The notes: generated from the sequence alone by a model not told the origin. Positions 38,875 to 48,022 are shown, counted from the stretch's first letter. The stretch: DNA of 64,000 bases from Janthinobacterium rivuli (GCF_009208735.1 NZ_WFLJ01000007.1:1-64000), one strand, 5' to 3'. Program-made: numbers and translations.

Positions 38875-38907
38875 AAAAAACCCGCCAGAATGACTCTGCG
38901 GGTTTTT
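38875..38907. terminator. Bidirectional terminator between DUF192 gene and rpsT
   Basis: AAAAACCCGC (38876-38885) pairs with GCGGGTTTTT (38898-38907) around a 12-nt loop; T-runs on both strands serve both convergent genes. Confidence 0.88.
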
Positions 38908-38975
38908 GCTTTTCAACCAGTGCCAGCGTACCGGCACAGGCAAGGCCACCGTGGTGGCTTGCCTGCTGGCGAATA

Positions 38976-39242
38976 TTAAGCGGACAGTGCTTTCAAAGCA
39001 GCTGCCAGACGGCTCTTGTGGCGAGCTGCCTTGTTTTTGTGGATGATCTTCTTGTCAGCGATACGGTCGATGGTCGACACGGATGCTTGGAAGATTGCAG
39101 CAGCAGCTGCCTTGTCGCCGCCCTGGATCGCTTTGCGAGCAGCTTTGATAGCCGTGCGCAAGGTCGAACGTTGGGACGAATTGTGTGCGTTTTGCTTAAC
39201 TGCTTGACGAGCGCGTTTGCGCGCTTGTGCGGTATTTGCCAT
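38976..39242 (-). CDS. rpsT: 30S ribosomal protein S20
   Basis: 88 aa from [13 protein letters not shown] at 39242, the standard S20 start and length. Three-helix, highly basic protein that binds 16S rRNA early in 30S assembly. It is divergent from murJ, an arrangement common in betaproteobacteria. Confidence 0.97.
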   Translation of the reverse strand: MANTAQARKRARQAVKQNAHNSSQRSTLRTAIKAARKAIQGGDKAAAAAIFQASVSTIDRIADKKIIHKNKAARHKSRLAAALKALSA

Positions 39243-39274
39243 GGAATTTCCTAAAACAGGGTCAAAGTGCGTTT

Positions 39275-39360
39275 GCAAACATTAGTGTTTGCCAACCGGT
39301 GCGTTCTGTGCGTCTGCCGAACCATGTGTGCCAAACCAGTGCCTGTCAAACATTAGTGTC
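39275..39360. repeat. Short degenerate direct repeats upstream of rpsT
   Basis: CAAACATTAGTGT occurs at 39276-39288 and again at 39347-39359. The first copy lies inside an inverted repeat GCAAAC-ATTAGT-GTTTGC. Between them, CCAACCGGTGC and CCAAACCAGTGC are related. The block sits in the rpsT leader/promoter region; the rest of 39243-39550 is the rpsT/murJ divergent promoter area and holds no gene. Confidence 0.6.
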
Positions 39361-39536
39361 TGCGTAACAGAATTCTGTACAGCCTTCGATTATAGCGATA
39401 TTTTCAAGCGGGGGCAAATCAAAAAACCGTGTGTGATGCCAAAAACACCTGAAAATGGGCCTGGCAAGGGTGAATCGGCCGCGATTGTTACCCGCTTGTT
39501 ACCATATTTTAACCGTTCGCCGGTACCGCGCCCGGC

Positions 39537-39542
39537 TATAAT
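39537..39542 (+). promoter_or_regulatory. Perfect -10 box 8 nt upstream of murJ start
   Basis: TATAAT at 39537-39542 is followed by CTGCCCCC and the murJ ATG at 39551. With transcription starting ~7 nt after the -10, the mRNA would begin at or within a base or two of the ATG, so murJ may be leaderless. The -35 (GTTCGC at 16-nt spacing) is weak. Confidence 0.55.
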
Positions 39543-39550
39543 CTGCCCCC

Positions 39551-41098
39551 ATGAACTTGCTTAAAACCCTCGCCGCCATTTCCAGCATGACCATGCTGTC
39601 CCGTGTAACCGGATTATTGCGCGAAAGCCTGTTCGCGCGCGCCTTTGGCGCCGGCGCCTACACGGACGCCTTCATTGTTGCCTTCCGCATCCCCAACCTG
39701 CTGCGCCGATTGTTTGCCGAAGGCGCGTTCTCGCAAGCCTTCGTGCCGATCTTGTCTGAATACAAGAACCAGCATGGACAGGAAGCGAGCAAGCAATTGG
39801 CCGACCATGTGGCCACGACCCTCGTCTGGGCCACTTTGCTCGTGTCCGCCATCGGCATCCTCGGCGCGCCCTGGTTCGTGTATGTGATCGCCACGGGCCT
39901 GTCCAAGGACCCGGGCGCTTTTGACGCGGCCGTGTGGATGACGCGCTTGATGTTCCCTTATATTACCTGCATGTCCTTCGTGGCCCTGGCAGGCGGCATA
40001 CTGAATACCTGGCGCGAATTCAAGATTCCCGCGTTCACGCCAGTGCTGCTGAACCTGTCGTTCATCGCCGCCTCGCTGTTCCTCGCGCCCTACTTGAAGC
40101 AGCCGATCTACGCCATGGCCATCGCCGTGTTCGCCGGCGGCCTGCTGCAGGTGGCCATCCAGATTCCCGCGCTGATCAAGATCGGCATGCTGCCGCGCCT
40201 GTCGATCAATCCCGCCATCGGCCTGTCCGACGGCGGCGTGCGCCGCGTGCTGAAGAAGATGGGCCCGGCCGTGTTCGCCGTCTCGGCCGCCCAGATCAGC
40301 TTGATGATCAATACCAGCATCGCCTCGCGCCTGGCCGAAGGCAGCATTTCCTGGCTGTCGTATGCGGACCGACTGATGGAGTTCCCCACCGCCATGCTGG
40401 GCGTGGCCCTGGGCACCATCTTGCTGCCCAGCCTGTCGAAGGCGAACGTGGATGGCGACAAGACGGAATACTCGGCCTTGCTTGACTGGGGTTTGCGCCT
40501 GACTTTCCTGCTGGCCTTGCCCGCCGCCGTCGGCATGGCGACTCTGGCCACGCCGCTGATCGCCACGCTCTTTCATTACGGCAAGTTCACGGCCGAATCC
40601 GTCACCATGTCGACGCAGCCGCTGGTGGCCTACAGCCTGGGCCTGATCGGCATCATTCTCGTGAAAACCCTGGCGCCCGCGTTTTATGCGCGCCAGGACA
40701 TCCGCACGCCCGTGAAAATCGCCATCGGCGTGCTGATCGCCACGCAGCTGATGAATTTGCTGTTCGTGCCGTACATCGCCGTGGCCGGCCTGGCCCTGTC
40801 GATCGGCCTGGGCGCCTGCCTGAACGCCAGCTTCCTGTACTGGGGCTTGCGCAAGCGCGGCATCTACCAGCCGAAACCGGGCTGGGCCAAGTTCTTCCTG
40901 CGCCTCCTGCCGGCGCTCATCGTGATGGGCGGCGTGGCCTATCTTGGCGCCATGCGCATCGACTGGATCGCTATGCAAGCCCATCCGTTGCTGCGGGCCG
41001 GCGCGCTGGCCCTGGTGGTGGCCGTGTGCGGCGTGGCGTATTTTGCGACCTTATTTGCGGTGGGCTTCCGCTTCCGCGACTTCAAGCGCCACGCGTGA
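39551..41098 (+). CDS. murJ: Lipid II flippase MurJ (MviN)
   Basis: 515 aa, about 14 membrane segments, MOP exporter superfamily. The N-terminus MNLLKTLAAISSMTMLSRVTG with RESLFARAFGAGAYTDAF is characteristic, including the cavity arginines needed for lipid II transport. It flips the peptidoglycan precursor lipid II across the inner membrane. No ribosome-binding site is visible, in line with a possible leaderless mRNA. Confidence 0.96.
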   Translation: MNLLKTLAAISSMTMLSRVTGLLRESLFARAFGAGAYTDAFIVAFRIPNLLRRLFAEGAFSQAFVPILSEYKNQHGQEASKQLADHVATTLVWATLLVSAIGILGAPWFVYVIATGLSKDPGAFDAAVWMTRLMFPYITCMSFVALAGGILNTWREFKIPAFTPVLLNLSFIAASLFLAPYLKQPIYAMAIAVFAGGLLQVAIQIPALIKIGMLPRLSINPAIGLSDGGVRRVLKKMGPAVFAVSAAQISLMINTSIASRLAEGSISWLSYADRLMEFPTAMLGVALGTILLPSLSKANVDGDKTEYSALLDWGLRLTFLLALPAAVGMATLATPLIATLFHYGKFTAESVTMSTQPLVAYSLGLIGIILVKTLAPAFYARQDIRTPVKIAIGVLIATQLMNLLFVPYIAVAGLALSIGLGACLNASFLYWGLRKRGIYQPKPGWAKFFLRLLPALIVMGGVAYLGAMRIDWIAMQAHPLLRAGALALVVAVCGVAYFATLFAVGFRFRDFKRHA

Positions 41099-41221
41099 CA
41101 AGCTGTGCAGGACGTTGTTGCCGGCGTCTCGCCGTACTGGCGTACTGTCTTCGACTTGGCGCCTAGTCCTGCGCAGCTTGTCCGGATTGTGCAGGACTTT
41201 GTTGCCGGCGTCTCGCCGTAC
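41098..41221. repeat. Duplicated 34-bp element with internal inverted repeat after murJ
   Basis: A 34-bp segment (41104-41137, starting TGTGCAGGACGTTGTTGCCG) recurs at 41188-41221 with one mismatch. Between them, ACAAGCTGTGCAGGA (41098-41112) has an inverted partner TCCTGCGCAGCTTGT (41167-41181) with one mismatch. The block therefore has both direct and inverted symmetry, like a REP/BIME pair. It separates murJ from the terminator of the facing PEP-CTERM gene. Confidence 0.7.
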
Positions 41222-41240
41222 CGAGGAAAGACGAAAGACG

Positions 41241-41270
41241 AAAAAAAACCCGCCGAAGCGGGTTTTTTTT
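41241..41270. terminator. Terminator between murJ and the PEP-CTERM gene
   Basis: Eight A plus CCCGC, loop CGAA, then GCGGG plus eight T: a 13-bp stem that works on both strands. It is 15 nt beyond the stop of the minus-strand gene and ~140 nt beyond murJ. Confidence 0.93.
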
Positions 41271-41285
41271 CGTTGCGGCGCAAGC

Positions 41286-41783
41286 TTAGGCAGCTTTTTG
41301 CGCGCGACGACGGGCGGCGAAACCGACCAGCGCCAGGCCGCCGAGCAGCATGCCATAGGTTTCTGGCTCAGGCACTGGCAGTGCCGAGACGGAACCCAGG
41401 TAAGCGGCGTTTTTCAGACCCGTCAGGCCCGTGACGTGCACGGTGTACGAACCGGCGGCCAGTTGACCATCCCAGCTCAGGCTCTGGATGCCGGTAGCGG
41501 CGGTGTAGGTCAGGTTGCCGTAACCCAGCAAGGTGGCCGAGAAATCCTTGATCGCGCCTTCGACCACGGAAAACGTTTGCAGCGCGCCAAACGAGGTCGA
41601 CGATGGCGTGACCAGTTTGAAGGTCCAGAAGTCATCAACCACGCTGTTTGCGGCAAACTTGGTGGTGATGGCCGACAGGGTGTCGGAACCCGTTGGATCC
41701 AGGATACCCAGGTCGTACGTCGCTGCCGATGCGCTGAACGATGCTGCTGCCAGAATGCCTGCAGCGATAAATTTCAATTTCAT
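41286..41783 (-). CDS. FxDxF-type PEP-CTERM sorted protein
   Basis: 165 aa. Signal peptide MKLKFIAAGILAAASFSASA. The middle holds a VVDDFWTFKL / IKDFSATL region typical of the FxDxF subgroup. The C-terminus is a complete sorting tag: VPEPETYGMLLGGLALVGF followed by AARRRAQ (PEP motif, transmembrane helix, basic cluster). Such proteins are cut by exosortase and delivered to the surface or matrix. The 218 bp upstream contain dyads (CACCTG/CAGGTG at 41909-41934, AACTATT/AATAGTT nested) that may be regulatory. Confidence 0.9.
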   Translation of the reverse strand: MKLKFIAAGILAAASFSASAATYDLGILDPTGSDTLSAITTKFAANSVVDDFWTFKLVTPSSTSFGALQTFSVVEGAIKDFSATLLGYGNLTYTAATGIQSLSWDGQLAAGSYTVHVTGLTGLKNAAYLGSVSALPVPEPETYGMLLGGLALVGFAARRRAQKAA

Positions 41784-42001
41784 AGTTTATCCTCAAAAGT
41801 AATTTATGGCTGCAATGCGCAGGCCACCAATAGTTTTAGTACCGGAAGTACTGATGAGGATGGTAGCATAATTACATTGATTTAATTATAAATATTTTAT
41901 CTTAGTTTCACCTGTGATAACTATTTTTCAGGTGCAATAGTTACCTGAGCCGATTACTTTCCAGGCAAAAACAGTTCACATGGTATCGATGGCTTTTTAG
42001 C

Positions 42002-42658
42002 TTACTTTTCAGGTGAAACTGCCTGTTCCGGGGCTGGCGCGGGCAATTCGACCTCTTCCAGCGCAGGCGCAGGCTCGGTTTCTTGCGTAGGGGAAATAGG
42101 ACGAGAAAACAACGCCGGCGCCCGCACGTCCGGCGCGGCGGGCGCGTCATCGCTGCCAGGCGCCTGCGCCGCACCGGGTGGCGGTGCTGGCTGGGCAGGC
42201 AACATGAACTGCCACTCCGACAGGTGCGTCTTGCCTTCAAAACCGGCGTAACGGGTCTCGAAGTTGCCAACCTTCAATGGTGCCGCCTGCGACAGGCTGT
42301 GCACGCCGATGATGCCCTGGCTACCCGGCTGGTACAGCAAACCCCACTCGGCACGCCCCGTGACGGGGTCGACAAACAGCTTGCGCAAATGGCGGCGCAT
42401 TTGCGGAAAGCGGGGATCGCGCAGCAAGGAGGCCAGGGTCGGCGGCTGTTGCGGCTGGCCGGGCGGCGTGGCGGCCGCATAGCTGTACAAGGCGTCGGAA
42501 AACTGCGCGCCGATGTCGAGCAATTCCTGCTCGGCCGCCTGGCGCTGCAGCAGCGAGCCCATCTTCAGCCCGGCCGCCCCCACCAGGCCCAGGATGGCCA
42601 CCAGGATGATCAGGCCCAGATACGTAAAACCGCGCTGGCGGCGCGCAGGACGGTGCAT
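42002..42658 (-). CDS. Minor pseudopilin lacking the conserved Glu5 (T2SS-like operon)
   Basis: 218 aa. The prepilin-type start is QRGFTYLGLIILVAILGLVGA: cleavage would follow the Gly, but position +5 of the mature protein is Gly rather than the conserved Glu. This is a trait of tip pseudopilins of the GspK kind. A helical region follows, then a Pro/Ala-rich C-terminal tail of ~60 residues. It is the last gene of the secretion operon, 5 nt after the previous pseudopilin. Confidence 0.78.
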   Translation of the reverse strand: MHRPARRQRGFTYLGLIILVAILGLVGAAGLKMGSLLQRQAAEQELLDIGAQFSDALYSYAAATPPGQPQQPPTLASLLRDPRFPQMRRHLRKLFVDPVTGRAEWGLLYQPGSQGIIGVHSLSQAAPLKVGNFETRYAGFEGKTHLSEWQFMLPAQPAPPPGAAQAPGSDDAPAAPDVRAPALFSRPISPTQETEPAPALEEVELPAPAPEQAVSPEK

Positions 42659-42663
42659 GGTCG

Positions 42664-43056
42664 CTACCAGTCGGCGAACGGCGTGCCGCTGCGGTCCTTG
42701 CCGGGCGCACCGCTTTTCACGTCATACACCTGGCCCGGCGTGTCGTCGGGCGGCGGCACGGTGACCCAGCTGGCGTCGCTGTCGGTGATGGGATCGATGG
42801 GCATGGCGCGCAGGTATTTCTTTTCCACCAGTTGCTCCAGAGAGTCGGGATAGCGTCCCGTATCGCCGTGGAACTGGTCGATGGTCGTGCGCAGATTGCG
42901 CAAGTTATCCGCCAACACGGTTTCCTTTGCCTTGTCGAGACTGGGAAAGTAGCGGGGCACGGCCAGGGTCAGCAGCAGCGCCACGATGCCGAGCACCACC
43001 AGCAATTCGATCAGGGTGAAGCCGCGCCTGCGGGCGGGAAGGATGTCAGCAGCCAT
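42664..43056 (-). CDS. Type II secretion-type pseudopilin (GspG-like)
   Basis: 130 aa. Canonical prepilin peptide [20 protein letters not shown] with cleavage after Gly and Glu5 present. The C-terminal half has the pseudopilin beta region (DTGRYPDSLEQLVEKKYLRA, MPIDPITDSDASW). Two residues separate it from the preceding pseudopilin gene. The shape resembles GspG, but the protein is divergent and could be GspH- or GspI-like in function. Confidence 0.85.
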   Translation of the reverse strand: MAADILPARRRGFTLIELLVVLGIVALLLTLAVPRYFPSLDKAKETVLADNLRNLRTTIDQFHGDTGRYPDSLEQLVEKKYLRAMPIDPITDSDASWVTVPPPDDTPGQVYDVKSGAPGKDRSGTPFADW

Positions 43057-43059
43057 GGT

Positions 43060-43554
43060 TCACCATAGACGGTAAGGCACGTTGTTCAAGCCGGTCTTGC
43101 TGGAAGTCGAGTACACGTCGTACACGTCGTCGCCTTCGCGCGGCTCGGTCGCTTCGCTGGCATAGCTGCGCTTGCCCCACGTCTGCGCATCGCTCAATCC
43201 CGCGTCCGCATTGAACGGGTCGCGCGGCACGCGGCGCAGGAAAAACAGCTTGCTGCGCTTCGGGTTGCGCTGGTCCGGCACGCCCTCGACCAGCAGTTCC
43301 AGACTTTTCGGGTAGCCGCTGGCGTCGGGCGCGCGCAGGATGCGGCCCTCGTCGCCGGCCCGTTTATAGGCGTCGAGCCCCTGGCGGATCTCGCGCAGCG
43401 CGCGCCGCAATTCCTGCTCCTGGCGCCGCTGCACCGTCACCTGCGTGACGGGGATCACCAGGGTGGCCAGCACGCCCAGGATGGCCAGGGTCACCAGCAG
43501 CTCGATCAGGGTGAAGCCGCCCTGCTCCCCCTGCGCAAGATGCGCCGGTCTCAT
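43060..43554 (-). CDS. Type II secretion-type pseudopilin (GspG-like)
   Basis: 164 aa. Prepilin signal [20 protein letters not shown], Glu5 intact. Long amphipathic helix ([17 protein letters not shown]), then [15 protein letters not shown] and a C-terminal domain with [11 protein letters not shown]. It overlaps the secretin gene by 4 nt. With the next two genes it makes up the pseudopilin set at the operon's 3' end. Confidence 0.85.
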   Translation of the reverse strand: MRPAHLAQGEQGGFTLIELLVTLAILGVLATLVIPVTQVTVQRRQEQELRRALREIRQGLDAYKRAGDEGRILRAPDASGYPKSLELLVEGVPDQRNPKRSKLFFLRRVPRDPFNADAGLSDAQTWGKRSYASEATEPREGDDVYDVYSTSSKTGLNNVPYRLW

Positions 43555-45581
43555 TTGGCGGGCGGCGGCGCCACCGGCACCGGTTGGCTCGACGACAGCG
43601 GCAACGGCGCCGCCTGCAGCGGCACGGGCTGGCCGGCCGATATCGGCAAGGGCGAGGCGGCCGGTTCGGGCGACGGCGCGACGGCAGGCGCGGGCACGCT
43701 TTGCGGCAAGGCCGATGGCATTTGGACGGGTTCCATCAGCGGCTGCGCCGGCGCCGGCTGCATGCCGACGGCGGACGGACCGGAACGCACGATCACCGTA
43801 CCGGGCATCTGCGTGGGCGCCTTGGCTGCCATGTCGGGACGGCGGCGGAAGCTGCCTTCCGTGCCGGCCGAGAATTCCGATTCCTTCGCTTCCGGGCGCT
43901 GCACCGTGCGCACCAGGTGCGGCGTGATCGACAGCACGATCTCCGTCTTCTGGCTGTCATCCTTGCTGCTGCCGAACAGGCGTCCCAGCACGGGGATGTC
44001 GCCCAGGCCAGGCACCTTGTTGCCCGAGCTGCGCTCTTCATTGTTGATCAAGCCCGCCAGCACCTGGTTTTCGCCATCCTTCAGCTGCAGCATGGTCGAC
44101 GCCTGGCGCGTGCCGATCTGGTACAGGGTCGAGCCGCTCCGGGTGGTGGTGGCCGCGCCCAGGTTGCTCACTTCGAGCGAGATGCGGATGCCCACTTCAT
44201 TGTTCAAATAGATGGTCGGCTCGGCGTTCACCGTCAAGCCCACGTCCAGGTAGCTGATCGACTCGGAAGCGAAGCCGCCCGTGCCCGGCGAAATGGTGGT
44301 GGTCACCACGGGCACCCTGTCGCCGATGACGAATTTCGCCTTTTCCCGGTTGCGCACGCGGATGCGCGGATTGGCCAGGATGTTCGCGTCGCCGTCCGTC
44401 TTGTTGGCGTTCGCCGTCACGGCCAGGTTGCTCACGCCGATAGTACGCTGGTTCAGATTATTCAGGTCGTTGACGGTCAGCCCGATCCCGCCCGAGGTGG
44501 AAAGCGGCGTCAGGGTCAGGCTCGATGGCCAGGCCACGCCCAGTTCCATCAGGCGGCTGCGCTTGACTTCGAGGATTTCCAGCTCCAACACCACTTCCGC
44601 CTCGGGCACGTCCTGCAGCGCGATCAGGCGCTCGGCCAGGCGGATCGCCTCGGGCGTGTCGCGCACGATGACGAGGTTGAGCTTTTCATCGGCCACCACG
44701 TCGCGCGTCTTCAAGATGGTCTTGAGCGTATTGGCCACCTGCTTGGCGTCCGCGTTCGCCAGGAAGAAGGTTTTCACCAGCACTTCCTGGTATTCCTTCA
44801 GCTTGGCCGCCACGTTCGGATAAATCAGGATCGTGTTCGCGTCCATCACCTGCTGCTCCAGCTGGTTCGTCACCAGCAGGAAGTACACGGCCGATTCCAC
44901 CGTGCTGTTTTTCAGGAAGATCGATGTTTTCGCGTCGGCCTTGACGTCCTTGTCGAAGACGAAATTGAGGCCGGAGCGGCGCGCGATCAGCTCGAACACC
45001 TGTTTTAACGGCGCGTCGCGAAACTCGATCGTGATCGGCTGCTTGTACGACTTGGCCAGGCCCGATTCGACGAGGGGTGGCGCCGTCTTGTCATCGACTT
45101 CGCGCAGCAGCGCGCGCGCGCCGGCGTGACCTGGTTGCTCCGTCAGGATGGCGTTCAGGCGCTGGCGCGCCGGGTCGTATTGTTTGGCATCGAACGCCGT
45201 GCGCGCATCGGCCAGCAATTTCACCTGGCGCTGCTCGCGTTCGAGCGCGCGCAAGCCGCTGTTGGCGCGCTCGTTCTGCGCATCGATTTCCAGCACGCTC
45301 AGAAAGCCCGCGCGCGCCTGCTCGCCCTGCCCCGCCTGCGCCTGGCGCTCGGCCTGCTGCAGACGGCTGCCGGTGGCCCGTTCGCGCGCCTGCAGATAGG
45401 CGCTGCGGTATTGCGCGTTGCCGGGGTCTTGCCGCAGCGCTTCCTGCAGCTTTTGCAGGCCGGCCGGCACCTGGTCTTGCGCAATCAGCTCGCGCCCGTC
45501 GCGGTAGGCTTGCTGTCCTGCGCAGCCGGACAGCAGCACCAGCAGCGCCAGCAACGGCGCCGGTGAATAGGAACGAGACAT
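43551..45581 (-). CDS. Secretin (GspD/PilQ-type) lipoprotein
   Basis: 676 aa. Lipoprotein signal [12 protein letters not shown] (Cys20). Tetratricopeptide-like helices cover ~25-165. An STN/N0-like domain (~175-230, [18 protein letters not shown]) and an N1 domain (~265-335) follow. The secretin barrel has [24 protein letters not shown] and [17 protein letters not shown] 90-residue Pro/Ala/Gln-rich tail replaces an S-domain. It forms the outer-membrane channel of the system; being itself lipidated it may not need a separate pilotin. Confidence 0.92.
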   Translation of the reverse strand: MSRSYSPAPLLALLVLLSGCAGQQAYRDGRELIAQDQVPAGLQKLQEALRQDPGNAQYRSAYLQARERATGSRLQQAERQAQAGQGEQARAGFLSVLEIDAQNERANSGLRALEREQRQVKLLADARTAFDAKQYDPARQRLNAILTEQPGHAGARALLREVDDKTAPPLVESGLAKSYKQPITIEFRDAPLKQVFELIARRSGLNFVFDKDVKADAKTSIFLKNSTVESAVYFLLVTNQLEQQVMDANTILIYPNVAAKLKEYQEVLVKTFFLANADAKQVANTLKTILKTRDVVADEKLNLVIVRDTPEAIRLAERLIALQDVPEAEVVLELEILEVKRSRLMELGVAWPSSLTLTPLSTSGGIGLTVNDLNNLNQRTIGVSNLAVTANANKTDGDANILANPRIRVRNREKAKFVIGDRVPVVTTTISPGTGGFASESISYLDVGLTVNAEPTIYLNNEVGIRISLEVSNLGAATTTRSGSTLYQIGTRQASTMLQLKDGENQVLAGLINNEERSSGNKVPGLGDIPVLGRLFGSSKDDSQKTEIVLSITPHLVRTVQRPEAKESEFSAGTEGSFRRRPDMAAKAPTQMPGTVIVRSGPSAVGMQPAPAQPLMEPVQMPSALPQSVPAPAVAPSPEPAASPLPISAGQPVPLQAAPLPLSSSQPVPVAPPPAK

Positions 45582-46102
45582 CAGTCGAGTACTCCAATGT
45601 TAAGCTGCTGAACCTGGTTCAACGGCAGATAAGTGAGCGTCATGACGGGCGGCGCGATCGTCACGACCTTGTAGGCGCCATCGATGACGGTATTGGCGCG
45701 CACGATATAGGTCTTGTCGGCGCGCGACAGGAACACTTCCCACGCGCCGTCGGCGGCCGCCTTGCCCAGATAGACGAAGGGCAGTGGCGGCGCCATTGGC
45801 GCAGGTGGCGGCGGCGCGGCCGCGACCACCGTTTTCGGCGGCGGCGGGGTCCAGTCCTGGCTCCGGAAGACGCCATCGGCGCCGCCAAAGGTCTCGCCTT
45901 CCTCGCCCGCCACCTCGCTGCGCGGCAGCAGAACCAGGATGGCCGGCTGCGCCGCCTCCGCCTTGCCGGCCGGCTTGCGCGCGGGCGCGACGGCCCGCTC
46001 GACGGCTTCGGCCACGTCGGTCACGGGCTGGCGTTCGCCGAACAACAGCAAGGCGCCCGCGCCCAGCACGCCGGCCAGCAGCAGATAGTGACGCGGCGTC
46101 AT
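45581..46102 (-). CDS. PilP/GspC-like inner-membrane component
   Basis: 173 aa. One N-terminal membrane segment (YLLLAGVLGAGALLLFG), a Pro/Ala-rich linker, and a C-terminal beta domain (FVYLGKAAADGAWEVFLSRA, then TLTYLPLNQVQQLNIG) like the HR/PilP domains that touch the secretin's N0 region. It probably links the inner-membrane platform to the secretin. It overlaps the pilO-like gene by 4 nt and the secretin gene by one. Confidence 0.75.
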   Translation of the reverse strand: MTPRHYLLLAGVLGAGALLLFGERQPVTDVAEAVERAVAPARKPAGKAEAAQPAILVLLPRSEVAGEEGETFGGADGVFRSQDWTPPPPKTVVAAAPPPPAPMAPPLPFVYLGKAAADGAWEVFLSRADKTYIVRANTVIDGAYKVVTIAPPVMTLTYLPLNQVQQLNIGVLD

Positions 46103-46662
46103 GGCAACGCTCCCGCGCTGTCAGTTAAATAAAACGTCAGGCGCAGGCGCGCTTCGAGTTGCGTGTCGGCGATCTGCTCGCGGCGAAAACTCAGTTCGTC
46201 GAGCGAGGCGAAGGGCATGGCGCGCAGGGCCTGCAGCGCGAACTGCCACACGGCCGCGTAACTGCCCTTCAGCGGCAAGGTCACCTGATACGTGGCGACC
46301 CCGCTGGCCTTGTCGTAACCGCTCTTGTATTCGCCTTGCGCCAGCAGCAAACCGTTTTTCGCGGCCAGATCGAACAGTTGCTTGACTTGCTGCTCCGCGT
46401 GGCGCTGCTGCCCCAGGGCGGCATAAAAGCGCGCCAGGTTCTCGCTGGCCGTCGCCGGCGGCGCCAAGGCAGCCACGGCCAGCGACGGCTGCGGCAAGGG
46501 CCGCGCTTCCAGCCGCGCCGCCACGCTCCGCTGCTGCCAGGCCCAGATCCAGGCGGCCGCGCCCAGCGCGAGCAGGGCCACGGCCAGGCAGGCGGGCGCG
46601 CCCAGGCGGCGCAACAGCAGTTGCGCGCGCAGGCGCAAGAGCGCGAGGTCGATGGCCATCAT
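46099..46662 (-). CDS. PilO/GspM-like inner-membrane assembly protein
   Basis: 187 aa. Single N-terminal transmembrane helix (LAVALLALGAAAWIWAW), a short coiled region, and a ferredoxin-like C-terminal domain (VTLPLKGSYAAVWQFALQAL) as in PilO. Start at 46662 or the adjacent Met at 46659. Overlaps neighbours by 4 nt on both sides, which indicates coupled translation. Confidence 0.75.
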   Translation of the reverse strand: MMAIDLALLRLRAQLLLRRLGAPACLAVALLALGAAAWIWAWQQRSVAARLEARPLPQPSLAVAALAPPATASENLARFYAALGQQRHAEQQVKQLFDLAAKNGLLLAQGEYKSGYDKASGVATYQVTLPLKGSYAAVWQFALQALRAMPFASLDELSFRREQIADTQLEARLRLTFYLTDSAGALP

Positions 46663-47207
46663 GGCGTGCCCCAGCGCGCTTCAAGCTGGAAGCGCAAGGG
46701 TTTGTTCGGATCGAGCGCGTTGATTTCATGACGCAGCAGCTGTACACGGGTGCCGAACAGTTCCTGCTGCTTCAATTGCGCGATGTAGGCAACCATGGCG
46801 TCGCTGCCGGTCGTTTCGGCCGTGATCTTCAGCACGCGCTTGCGCGCATCCGGTTCCAGCGCCAGCAGCGCGATGGCGGGCGGCGTGGCGCTGGCCAGCG
46901 CATCCTGCAGGTCGCGCCACGGCAGGTTCAATTGCAGGATGGCCGCATTCACGGCCGCCGCCTGCGCCGGCGCGATCAGCACTTGCGGTGCCGGCGCCGG
47001 TCCCCGCATGGCGGCCATCACGCGCTGCTGCGCCAGATGCCAGCGTGCCTCGCTTGCCTGCTGGCGCTGCAGCGCGGCGCAGCCAGCCCACGCCGCCGTG
47101 ACGCTCAGTGCCACGCCCAGCGCGCCGGTGCACCACGCCCACGCGGGCACGCGGTGCAGGCTGCGGCGCCAGTTTGGCGGCGCGAAATCGATATCGAGGC
47201 GCGTCAT
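46659..47207 (-). CDS. PilN-like inner-membrane assembly protein
   Basis: 182 aa from MTRLDIDFAPPNWRR at 47207. The N-terminal IDFAPPNWR motif resembles the PilN peptide (INLLPWR) that binds PilM. One membrane helix follows (CTGALGVALSVTAAWAGCAA), then a periplasmic ferredoxin-like domain. The open frame extends to 47780 but overlaps the pilM-like gene and has no conserved sequence there. Confidence 0.78.
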   Translation of the reverse strand: MTRLDIDFAPPNWRRSLHRVPAWAWCTGALGVALSVTAAWAGCAALQRQQASEARWHLAQQRVMAAMRGPAPAPQVLIAPAQAAAVNAAILQLNLPWRDLQDALASATPPAIALLALEPDARKRVLKITAETTGSDAMVAYIAQLKQQELFGTRVQLLRHEINALDPNKPLRFQLEARWGTP

Positions 47208-48022
47208 GCCACGCCTCCGCTGCGGGCCAGCCGACCGGCTGGCGAGCAGGCGCCTTCCCCGTCTGGCGTGGCAAAGAGCTGGCAGTGGAAAGCTTGCGCC
47301 GGCGCCAGCCAGAGCGCTGGCGGCGCGCCGCACAGCTGCAGCAGCGCCGGTGCGGGCACGCCTTGCAGCAGCGCTTCGCGCATCAGCGTCTGTTCCAGCC
47401 AGCCATGGCCGGCGCCCGCGGGGACGGGCAGCGCGCGCACGGCGCGCAGGCGTCCATCGTGCCGCACGCCCAGGGTCAAGGTGTTCTCCTGCAGCTGGCC
47501 AAACCAGGCGCCCGGTTTCAGCGCCCCATGCCAGCGGTTCCAGTGGCGCGCAAATTGCGGCGTAATGAAGATCAGGGCCAGCTTGCGTGCGACCGCCACG
47601 CGCGTCAGCTGCGCCAGCAGCGCACGCGGCACGGCGCAGAAAAACGGCGCGCGCGCATCCCAGGCGCTGCTGCTGTGCCACACGCCGGGAGGATCGCCAT
47701 ACAGCGACTGAAAGCGCAGCGCGGCGGCCGCCTCGATGTCGGCCAGGCGCGCGGCGCCTTGCGGCATGTCCACGTGCCACAGGCGCGCCAAGCCATCGTC
47801 GAGCACCACGGACAGGGGCCAGCCCGCGTATTGGCCCTCTGGCAGCAACTGCGCCAGCGTCTGGCCCAGCGCGGCAAAATCGCCATGCAAGGAATCATCG
47901 GGCACATACGCCGCCTCGCCCAGCAAGGTCCAGGCGGGCGCGCGCCAGCGACTGCTGCGCCACAGGCTCACCTTGCCCGCCGCCACGCCCAGGCGCAGTC
48001 CTAGTCCGTAAGCTCTACGCAT
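47204..48022 (-). CDS. PilM/GspL-like cytoplasmic actin-fold assembly protein
   Basis: 272 aa from MRRAYGLGLRLGVAAGKVSL at 48022. It lacks a membrane segment, unlike GspL, and its position directly before pilN-like and pilO-like genes points to PilM. The actin-like fold signatures are weak (LRLGVAAGKVSLWR at the start, PVVLDDG-like block), so it is a divergent member. The start lies 8 nt inside the end of gspE. Confidence 0.65.
   Translation of the reverse strand: MRRAYGLGLRLGVAAGKVSLWRSSRWRAPAWTLLGEAAYVPDDSLHGDFAALGQTLAQLLPEGQYAGWPLSVVLDDGLARLWHVDMPQGAARLADIEAAAALRFQSLYGDPPGVWHSSSAWDARAPFFCAVPRALLAQLTRVAVARKLALIFITPQFARHWNRWHGALKPGAWFGQLQENTLTLGVRHDGRLRAVRALPVPAGAGHGWLEQTLMREALLQGVPAPALLQLCGAPPALWLAPAQAFHCQLFATPDGEGACSPAGRLARSGGVA

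Noticed and set aside
46659..47780. Longer 373-aa version of the pilN-like gene
   Set aside because: The extra N-terminal part overlaps the pilM-like gene in another frame and is Arg/Ala low complexity. The PilN-type motif IDFAPPNWR follows the Met at 47207.
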